In this document: positions 58,283 through 64,000 of the stretch, piece by piece
How positions within the stretch are numbered: position 1 is the stretch's first letter
Layout of the letters: every line of letters starts with the position of its first letter
Origin: Streptomyces sp. MUM 2J
GTDB taxonomy: Bacteria; Actinomycetota; Actinomycetes; Streptomycetales; Streptomycetaceae
Direction of reading: 5' to 3'
Length of the DNA: 64,000 nucleotides
Assembly (NCBI RefSeq): GCF_022414535.1
Contig: NZ_JADWYM010000001.1
Span: 310,001-374,000, forward strand
Position numbers and translations under genes: made by a program
The notes under the pieces: generated by a model
What the model was told of the DNA's origin: nothing
Database searches by the model: none
What the model saw: only the letters and a program-made list of their open reading frames with translations

Positions 58283-59950
58283 ATGAGTCCGACTCCCCCG
58301 CACCGTCTGCGCCTGGGCCTGCCGCGACGCGTGTTCTCCCAGGTGCTGCTGATGCAGGTGACGATCGCCGCGGGAGTCGCCGTCCTCGCCGCCGGCCTGT
58401 TCCTGGCTCCGCTCAGCCACCAGTTGGACGACCAGGCCATGCACCGGGCGCTCGCCATCGCGCAGACCACCGCGCAGCAGCCGCAGATCGCGGCGGACCT
58501 CCAGAGCACCGCGCCACGCCCCGACGGGCCCGTACAGCGGGAGGCGGAGCGGATCCGGCTCGCCACGGGCGCCGAGTACGTCGTGATCATGAACCTCGAC
58601 GGCACGCGCTGGTCGCACACCGACCCGGCGCGGATCGGCGGCCATGTCTCGACCGACCCCAGCCAGGCCCTGGGCGGCAAGGAGGTCATGGGAATCGACG
58701 AGGGCACCCTGGGGCGTTCGGCCCGGGGCAAAGTGCCGCTGCGCGACACCGAGGGGCGCATCGTCGGGGCCGTCTCGGTGGGCATCGCCTACGACAGTGT
58801 CCGGGCCCGCCTGATCAGTGCGATCCCCGGTCTGCTCGCGCTGGCCGGCGGGGCCCTGGCCGTCGGTGCGCTGGCCGCCTGGATCGTCTCGCGGCGGGTT
58901 CAGCGGCAGACGCGGGACCTGGCCTTCTCGGACATCTCGGCGTTGCTCGCCGAGCGCGAGGCGATGCTGCACGGCATCCGCGAGGGCGTGGTCGCCCTGG
59001 ACCGCTCCGGCCGCGTCCGCCTCCTCAACGACGAGGCGCAGCGCCTGCTGGGCGTCGGCGAGGAGACGGTCGGCCGGTCGCCCGACGACGCGCTGGGCGA
59101 GGGCCGCACGGCGGACGTGCTGGCCGGCCGGGTCACGGGAACCGATCTGCTCACCGTGCGCGGGCCGCGCGTCCTGGTGGCCAACCGGATGCCCACCGGG
59201 GACGGCGGTGCCGTCGCCACCCTGCGCGACCGTACCGAGCTGGAGCGGCTCGCACGGGAGCTGGACTCCACCCGGGGCCTGATCGACGCCCTGCGCGCCC
59301 AGGACCACGAGCACGCCAACCGGATGCACACCCTGCTCGGGCTGCTCGAACTGGAGATGTACGACGACGCCGTGGAGTTCGTCGGCGAGGTGGTCGGCGA
59401 CCATCGGACCACCGCCGAACAGGTCACCGAGAAGATCCGGGACCCCCTGCTGGCGGCCCTGCTGGTGGGCAAGGCGACCGTCGCGGCCGAGCGCGGGGCC
59501 GCTCTGTGGATCTGCGACCGCACGCGGCTGCCGGACCGGCTGGTCGATCCCCGGGGGCTGGTCACCATCGTCGGCAACCTGGTCGACAACGCGCTCGACG
59601 CCGTGGCGGGCACCCTCCACGCGCGCGTGGAGGTCGAGTTGCGCGCCGAGGGCCGTACGGTCGTGCTGACGGTGTGCGACACGGGGCCCGGAATCCCGGT
59701 GGAGCACCGGGAACTGGTCTTCACCGAGGGGTGGTCCACGAAGAGGCCGCCGGCCCACGGCAAGCGCGGCATCGGCCTGCCGCTGGTGCGGCGGCTGGCC
59801 GAGCGGCAGGGCGGCAGGGCGGCCGTGGGCGACGCGGACGGTGGAGGTGCGCGGTTCACCGTCGTCCTGCCGGAGGCCCTGGCGGAGCCGGACCCGTGTC
59901 CCGCGCCGGGGACGTCCGTGGCGGAGGCTGCCAAGGAGGGGACGCGGTGA
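58283..59950 (+). CDS. CitA/DcuS-type sensor histidine kinase
   Basis: A 555-residue membrane kinase. TM1 (LLMQVTIAAGVAVLAAGLFL) and TM2 (AIPGLLALAGGALAVGALAA) flank an extracytoplasmic PAS-like (Cache) domain (TGAEYVVIMNLDGTRWSHTD ... IVGAVSVGIAYD). Then a cytosolic PAS (GIREGVVALDRSGRVRLLND), the family-specific H-box DHEHANRMHTLLGLLEL, the N-box VGNLVDNALDAV and G-box CDTGPGIP with GKRGIGLPLVRRL. Relatives sense citrate or C4-dicarboxylates. ATG at 58283. The stop overlaps the response regulator start (GTGA). The nearby citrate synthases fit a tricarboxylate theme, but the ligand is not known. Confidence 0.9.
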   Translation: MSPTPPHRLRLGLPRRVFSQVLLMQVTIAAGVAVLAAGLFLAPLSHQLDDQAMHRALAIAQTTAQQPQIAADLQSTAPRPDGPVQREAERIRLATGAEYVVIMNLDGTRWSHTDPARIGGHVSTDPSQALGGKEVMGIDEGTLGRSARGKVPLRDTEGRIVGAVSVGIAYDSVRARLISAIPGLLALAGGALAVGALAAWIVSRRVQRQTRDLAFSDISALLAEREAMLHGIREGVVALDRSGRVRLLNDEAQRLLGVGEETVGRSPDDALGEGRTADVLAGRVTGTDLLTVRGPRVLVANRMPTGDGGAVATLRDRTELERLARELDSTRGLIDALRAQDHEHANRMHTLLGLLELEMYDDAVEFVGEVVGDHRTTAEQVTEKIRDPLLAALLVGKATVAAERGAALWICDRTRLPDRLVDPRGLVTIVGNLVDNALDAVAGTLHARVEVELRAEGRTVVLTVCDTGPGIPVEHRELVFTEGWSTKRPPAHGKRGIGLPLVRRLAERQGGRAAVGDADGGGARFTVVLPEALAEPDPCPAPGTSVAEAAKEGTR

Positions 59951-60624
59951 TCGAGGTCCTGGTCGTGGACGACGACATCAGGGTGGCGCAGGTCAACGCC
60001 GCCCATGTGGAGAGGGTGCCGGGCTTCCGCGTCGCCGGCCGGGCGCACAGCGCGGGAGAGGCGCTGCGCCGGACGGAGCTGCTCCGTCCGGACCTGGTCC
60101 TGATGGACCACTACCTGCCGGACGGAACCGGCCTGGAGGTCGTCCGCGAGATCCGCCGGCGCGAGCACCGGACGGACGTGATCATGGTGACGGCCGCGCG
60201 GGACGTCTCGGTGGTGCAGGAGGCGATGCGACAGGGGGCGCTGCAGTATCTGGTGAAGCCGTTCGCCTTCGCGCGACTGCGCGCGAAACTGGAGTCGTAC
60301 GCCCTGCTGCGGCGGACCCTGGACGCCGGGGGAGAGGCGGAGCAGGCCGACGTCGACCGCTTCTTCGGCGCGCTGTGCGCGCCCTCGGGGCCGCGGTTGC
60401 CCAAGGGGCACTCCCCCGCGACCGCCGATCTGGTGCGCCGATGCCTGAGGAGCGCCGACGGCTCCCTGTCCGCCCACGAGGTGGCCGAGCGGACGGGCGT
60501 GAGCCGGCAGACCGCGCAGCGCTATCTGAAGCTCCTGGAGCGCACGGGACAGGCCGAACTGACCCTCAGGTACGGCGACGCGGGCCGCCCGGAACACCGC
60601 TACGGGTGGGCGACCCGCGTCTGA
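59947..60624 (+). CDS. CitB/DcuR-type response regulator
   Basis: A 225-residue regulator. The receiver domain has the acidic pocket VVDDD, the phosphorylated Asp54 in DLVLMDHYLPDGTGLEVV, and Lys104 in YLVKPFAFARL. The C-terminal helix-turn-helix (SLSAHEVAERTGVSRQTAQR, then YLKLLERTGQAELTLRYGD) is of the CitB/DcuR kind. GTG at 59947 overlaps the kinase stop by 4 bases, so the pair is translationally coupled. The convergent ABC importer begins 16 bases after its stop; that importer's promoter, 3 kb away, is a likely target. It is closely similar to the partial regulator at 63614. Confidence 0.92.
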   Translation: MIEVLVVDDDIRVAQVNAAHVERVPGFRVAGRAHSAGEALRRTELLRPDLVLMDHYLPDGTGLEVVREIRRREHRTDVIMVTAARDVSVVQEAMRQGALQYLVKPFAFARLRAKLESYALLRRTLDAGGEAEQADVDRFFGALCAPSGPRLPKGHSPATADLVRRCLRSADGSLSAHEVAERTGVSRQTAQRYLKLLERTGQAELTLRYGDAGRPEHRYGWATRV

Positions 60625-60640
60625 GGGCACGAACGGCCGG

Positions 60641-61699
60641 TCAGCCGGCCGCCTTCTCGACGAACTCGGTGGTGTAGGTCCTGCTCAGGTCCACCTCGGC
60701 GTTCTTGATGGTGGGGTTGAACGCCTTCAGGACCTTCTCGACGGTCTCCGGACCGCCCTGGGGCATGACACCGTCCTTGGTGAACATCGGCAGGGTGCTC
60801 TTGACGGCCTCCTCGTAGAGCGCCTTGTCGCCCTGGGAGTAGTCGGCGGGCATCTTGTCGGCGATCTCGGAGGCGCTGTGCGTGGACATCCAGTTGAGCG
60901 TCTTGACGCATGCACGGGCCAGCTTCCGGACGGTGTCCTTGTGGCTGTTCACCCAGTCCGTCTGCATGTACAGGCTGGACGACGGGTACGGCCCGCCCAG
61001 CGCCTCCCGCGAGCCCTCGGGCGTGCGCATGTCGATCAGGACCGTGCCGGCCTTCTTGTCCAGGATGGTGGCGACCGTCGGGTCGGTCGTCATCCCGGCG
61101 TCGATGGCGCCCTTCCGGAGTGCCGAGATGAAGGTCGGTCCGGCACCGACGGCGACGGGGGTGAACTCGCTGACGCCGACACCGTTCTTGACGGCGAGGT
61201 ACCTGGTGAGGAAGTCGGTCGACGAGCCGAGGCCGGTGATGCCGAGCTTCCTGCCTCTGAAGTCCTTCGGCGAGGTGACGTCGTCCGCGGCCCGGGCGGA
61301 GACGATCTCCACCTCGCCGGGTGCGTGGGAGAACTGCACCACGGACTCGACGGACTTCCCCTTCACCTGCAGGTCCAGCGTGTGGTCGTAGAAGCCGACG
61401 GCGCCCTGGACCTGTCCGGAGACCAGGGCGGTCTCCGCCTGGACGCCGGCGGGCTCACTGAGGAGTTCCACGTCCAGTCCCTCGGCGTCGAAGTAGCCGA
61501 GCCGCTGGGTGAGCATCGCCGGCAGGTAGATGACCTTGTCGAGGCCACCGACCATGATCTTGACCTTCGTGCCCTTGCCGTCGCCCTTGGCGCCGCCCGC
61601 CGACGCCGTGGCGGCAGCGTCGTCGGCGCAGGCGGTGAGCGAGGTCAGGGCGAGCAGGCCGGAGGCGGCCCAGACGGCGAACCGGGTGTTCTGGCGCAT
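60641..61699 (-). CDS. NitT/TauT-family ABC transporter substrate-binding lipoprotein
   Basis: A 352-residue exported lipoprotein. The signal peptide VWAASGLLALTSLTAC ends in a lipobox with the lipidated cysteine (LTAC). The mature part is of the SsuA/NMT1 type: VKIMVGGLDKVIYLPAMLTQ, RLGYFDAEGLDVELLSEPAG, FRGRKLGITGLGSSTDFLTR and IDAGMTTDPTVATI. This family binds sulfonates, nitrate, pyrimidine precursors or aromatic acids; the ligand here cannot be told. ATG at 61699. Last gene of the three-gene importer operon (ATPase, permease, binding protein). Confidence 0.9.
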   Translation of the reverse strand: MRQNTRFAVWAASGLLALTSLTACADDAAATASAGGAKGDGKGTKVKIMVGGLDKVIYLPAMLTQRLGYFDAEGLDVELLSEPAGVQAETALVSGQVQGAVGFYDHTLDLQVKGKSVESVVQFSHAPGEVEIVSARAADDVTSPKDFRGRKLGITGLGSSTDFLTRYLAVKNGVGVSEFTPVAVGAGPTFISALRKGAIDAGMTTDPTVATILDKKAGTVLIDMRTPEGSREALGGPYPSSSLYMQTDWVNSHKDTVRKLARACVKTLNWMSTHSASEIADKMPADYSQGDKALYEEAVKSTLPMFTKDGVMPQGGPETVEKVLKAFNPTIKNAEVDLSRTYTTEFVEKAAG

Positions 61700-61779
61700 G
61701 GCGTTCACGTCCTTGGGAGTACGCGGAGCGGAGGGTCCGATGAGGGGAGGTGCGGGGCGAGGGGACGAGGCGGGGCGTC

Positions 61780-62646
61780 TCAGCCGTCGGAGCCGGACGG
61801 CTTCCAGCGGAAGATGCGGCGCTCGGCGAAGGTCAGCAGGCCCTCGGCCACGAGCGCGACGACGGCGAGGATGACCATCGCGGCGTACACGCCGGCCGCG
61901 TTGAAGGTGCCCTGCGACTGGGCGACGAGCAGGCCGATGCCCTTCGTGGCACCGATGTACTCGCCGACGATGGCGCCGATGAGGGCGAAGCCGAAGCTGA
62001 CGTGGAGGCTGGTGAAGATCCACGAGGTGGCGGACGGGACGACGACCTGGAGGGTGACCCGGCGGTCGCCGGCGCCGAGGATCCGGGCGTTGGCGACCAG
62101 ATTGCGGTCGACCTCGCGGGCGCCCTGGAAGGCGTTGAAGAACACCGGGAAGAAGACCAGGACGACGGCCGAGGCGATCTTGGAGGCAGGACCCAGTCCG
62201 AACCAGATCACGAAGATCGGGGCGAGCACGATCCTCGGTATGGAGTTGAGCACCTTGATGTAGGGACCGAGGACATCGGCGAGGAAACGGATCCGCCCGA
62301 GGGCGATACCGAGGACGACACCGGCGATCACACCGATGATCCAGCCCACGAGAGCCTCGTACAGCGTGAACCAGATCTGCTCGCCCAGGGATCCGAGCGC
62401 CGTCCCGTGGGTGACCCAGGTGTGGATCTGGTCCCAGATCCTGGACGGCATCGAGAAGTTGAACGGGTCGATGGCCTCCGCGCGGGAGAGCACCTCCCAC
62501 AGGCCGAGTACGGCGACCAGGACGAGCACGCGGGCTCCGGTGACGACGGCCTTGCGCCTGCGGGCGGCACGCGCGCGTGACAGCGCGCGGTCCGGCGCCG
62601 GGCCGGCCGTCTCCACCACGGATGCGCCGACCACCTCAGGCGACAT
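61780..62646 (-). CDS. NitT/TauT-family ABC transporter permease
   Basis: A 288-residue permease with six membrane segments (VVTGARVLVLVAVLGLWEVL; TLYEALVGWIIGVIAGVVLG; IVLAPIFVIWFGLGPASKIA; AVVLVFFPVFFNAFQGA; LHVSFGFALIGAIVGEYIGA; AAMVILAVVALVAEGLLTFA). The coupling-loop EAA motif lies in LVANARILGAGDRRVTLQVV. ATG at 62646 is preferred with AAAGGGG in front; GTG 62655 is possible. It overlaps the end of the ATPase gene by 11 bases. Confidence 0.9.
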   Translation of the reverse strand: MSPEVVGASVVETAGPAPDRALSRARAARRRKAVVTGARVLVLVAVLGLWEVLSRAEAIDPFNFSMPSRIWDQIHTWVTHGTALGSLGEQIWFTLYEALVGWIIGVIAGVVLGIALGRIRFLADVLGPYIKVLNSIPRIVLAPIFVIWFGLGPASKIASAVVLVFFPVFFNAFQGAREVDRNLVANARILGAGDRRVTLQVVVPSATSWIFTSLHVSFGFALIGAIVGEYIGATKGIGLLVAQSQGTFNAAGVYAAMVILAVVALVAEGLLTFAERRIFRWKPSGSDG

Positions 62647-63451
62647 GGGCGGCACCCCTTTCCCGCGTGATGCGGACCTCTTCGCCGAGGCACACCCAGA
62701 TCTCGCGGTAGATCTCCAGGAACCTCGGCTCCAGACGTACCGACTCGACCTTGCGGGGGCGCGGCAGGTCGATGTCGAAGACCTGCTTGACCGTTGCGGG
62801 CCCGGCCGTCATCACCACGACCTTGTCGGCCAGGGCGATCGACTCCTCCAGGTCGTGGGTGACGAAGACCACGGAGGCCCCGGTGCCCTCCCACAGCTCC
62901 AGCAACTCGTCCGACATCAGGGCGCGGGTCTGCACGTCGAGCGCCGAGAACGGCTCGTCCATGAGCAGGATCTCGGGATCGTTGACGAACGTCGCGGCGA
63001 GCGCGACGCGCTTGCGCTGCCCGCCCGAGAGCTGGTGCGGATAGCGGTCCTCGAAGGCGGCGAGACCGACCCGGGCCAGCCACTCGCGGGCCTTCTGCTT
63101 CGCCTCGGCCTTCGGCACGCCGCGGAACCGCGGACCCGCCATGACGTTGGACAGAACCGTCCGCCAGGGGAAGGTCGCGTCCTGCTGGAAGACGAAGCCG
63201 ACCTTGCCGCCGACCGCGCGAACCGGTTCCCCGGCGACCAGAACGTCTCCCTCGGTGGGTTCCTCCAGGCCGCTGACCAGTGTCAGCGTGGTCGACTTGC
63301 CACAGCCGGTGGGGCCGACGACCGCAACGAACTCACCTCGTCCCACGGTGAGGTCCAGGCTGCTGACGGCCGTGTGCAGACCCCCCGACGGGGTCCGGAA
63401 TGTCTTGCTGGCGCCCCGCAGCTCGATGGCGGGGCCGGTGTCTGCGCTCAT
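62636..63451 (-). CDS. NitT/TauT-family ABC transporter ATP-binding protein
   Basis: A 271-residue ABC ATPase of the SsuB/TauB type: Walker A VVGPTGCGKSTTL, Q-loop VFQQDATFPW, signature HQLSGGQRKRVALAATFVND, Walker B ILLMDEPFSALD and the switch histidine in VFVTHDLEESIALAD. It powers the importer encoded downstream. ATG at 63451 begins the operon. The divergent promoter region (63452-63613) separates it from a CitB-type regulator gene, which makes local regulation likely. Confidence 0.93.
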   Translation of the reverse strand: MSADTGPAIELRGASKTFRTPSGGLHTAVSSLDLTVGRGEFVAVVGPTGCGKSTTLTLVSGLEEPTEGDVLVAGEPVRAVGGKVGFVFQQDATFPWRTVLSNVMAGPRFRGVPKAEAKQKAREWLARVGLAAFEDRYPHQLSGGQRKRVALAATFVNDPEILLMDEPFSALDVQTRALMSDELLELWEGTGASVVFVTHDLEESIALADKVVVMTAGPATVKQVFDIDLPRPRKVESVRLEPRFLEIYREIWVCLGEEVRITRERGAAHVA

Positions 63452-63520
63452 GAGCCGGGACCGTAGATGTCGCCCGGGTCACGGCAGCAGTCTTGTGGGC
63501 GCATCGGCTTCTTCTGCTTG

Positions 63521-63560
63521 CAACGCTCTGTTGTGCTCGTTTTGCGCGCGTTACAACAAC
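63521..63560. promoter_or_regulatory. repeat-containing divergent promoter of the ABC importer and response regulator
   Basis: Copies of a GTTG/CAAC element crowd this less GC-rich patch: TTGCAACG (63519-63526), TGTTGTG (63529-63535) and TTACAACAAC (63551-63560); GTTGT at 63530-63534 and ACAAC at 63553-63557 form an inverted repeat. A CitB/DcuR-type regulator site is plausible; no consensus is known to me for this group. Confidence 0.4.
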
Positions 63561-63613
63561 GGAGCCGAAACGCGGGCGCAACCGCCCGCCTGGCCTTGAC
63601 GGAGAGAGGCCCG

Positions 63614-64000
63614 ATGATTGACGTCCTGGTCGTGGACGACGACTTCCGTGTCGCCGAGATCAACGCCAAGTACGTGGGAAAGGTTCCCGGCTTCCGGGTG
63701 GCCGCCCGCGCGCACAGTGCCGCCCAGGCGCTGGCCGCCGTCGAGCGCGGCGGCATCGACCTGGTCCTGCTCGACCACTACCTGCCCGACCAGCCGGGCC
63801 TGCAGCTCGTCCACCGGATGAGGGAGCAGGGCCACGGCACCGACGTCATCATGATCACGGCGGCCGGTGATGTGACGACCGTCCAGACCGCCATGCGGCT
63901 GGGCGCCCTGCACTATCTGATGAAACCGTTCACCTTCGCCGCTCTCCGGTCCCGGCTGGACTCCTACGCCGCACTGCGGCGCACGGTGGACCGGGTCGGC
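63614..64000 (+). CDS. CitB/DcuR-type response regulator, cut by the window end
   Basis: The first 129 residues are visible: a receiver domain with VVDDD, Asp54 in DLVLLDHYLPDQPGLQLV and the conserved lysine in YLMKPFTFAALRSRL. It resembles the regulator at 59947 closely over this length (same MID/VIEVLVVDDD start, HSA and LDHYLPD blocks), so the two are paralogues. The helix-turn-helix part lies outside. ATG at 63614 has GGAGAGAGG in front. No kinase gene lies upstream of it; one may follow beyond the window. Confidence 0.9.
   Translation, partial: MIDVLVVDDDFRVAEINAKYVGKVPGFRVAARAHSAAQALAAVERGGIDLVLLDHYLPDQPGLQLVHRMREQGHGTDVIMITAAGDVTTVQTAMRLGALHYLMKPFTFAALRSRLDSYAALRRTVDRVG

Noticed and set aside
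57217..60624. A 1135-codon plus-strand frame ending in a response regulator
   Set aside because: Only its last 226 codons (from 59947) have family motifs; the rest is the out-of-frame shadow of the ferredoxin and kinase genes.
1..64000. CRISPR arrays, insertion sequences, rRNA or tRNA genes
   Set aside because: No regularly spaced repeats, intact transposase or RNA gene patterns were found by reading both strands.

Overview
The window is high-GC actinobacterial DNA, almost certainly from a Streptomyces chromosome. Nearly every coding frame has G or C at the third codon position, GTG starts are common and two genes seem to start at TTG. Recognisable Streptomyces landmarks include SepH, the CutR/CutS pair, a DasR-type site before ptsH, a DmdR1-type iron box and a c-di-AMP (ydaO-type) riboswitch before a cell-wall peptidase. 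No rRNA, tRNA, CRISPR array or intact insertion sequence was seen.

Positions 1-14.7 kb are accessory in character. A methyltransferase gene faces a broken peroxiredoxin relic. Next comes a sulfide/persulfide cassette (sulfide:quinone oxidoreductase-like flavoprotein, DsrC/TusE-like carrier, DsrE-like protein) behind a TACCC-N4-GGGTA dyad of the CsoR/CstR type. After a gene-poor stretch (3.4-4.2 kb) lies a tightly overlapping four-gene operon, jetA-jetB-jetC-jetD, on the minus strand: a Wadjet-type SMC anti-plasmid system of the TIGR02677-02680 family. Upstream of it is a stand-alone ATPase with a DUF234-like C-terminus and an unusually AT-rich promoter.

Positions 14.7-30.3 kb form a conserved actinobacterial core block: TrmA-like rRNA methyltransferase, KimA/APC-like potassium permease, two TrkA-type RCK proteins, DUF3159, OB-fold protein, DUF3710, dUTPase, PaaI thioesterase, DUF3093, a hypothetical protein, DUF4193, CutS/CutR, a DUF6158-like small protein, inositol monophosphatase and the Fe-S coproporphyrin ferrochelatase. 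From memory, Mycobacterium tuberculosis keeps a similar order around ceoB/ceoC, dut and suhB.

Positions 30.3-54.4 kb hold mostly core genes: an MFS exporter, a lactone oxidase, sepH (FtsZ regulator), a rhodanese, thymidine kinase, a phosphodiesterase, a Pat-type protein acetyltransferase, ptsH (HPr), a GntR/FCD regulator, the riboswitch-controlled M23 peptidase, an M16 peptidase pair, topoisomerase IV subunit A and a CobW GTPase.

Positions 54.6-64 kb concern organic acids. Two citrate synthase genes are divergent, one encoding an N-terminal helix-turn-helix fusion. Their shared promoter is packed with TTGAC/GTCAA dyads, one of which has the same design (5-bp arms around a GAYGATT spacer) as the dyad before the GntR/FCD gene 11 kb away. 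An iron-regulated Apd1-like ferredoxin follows, then a CitA/DcuS-type two-component system, a NitT/TauT-type ABC importer and a second CitB-type response regulator cut by the window end.

The most promising leads are the shared operator linking the GntR/FCD regulator to the citrate synthase pair with its enzyme-transcription factor fusion, the sulfur cassette with a one-cysteine DsrC, and the Wadjet/ATPase defence region beside trmA.
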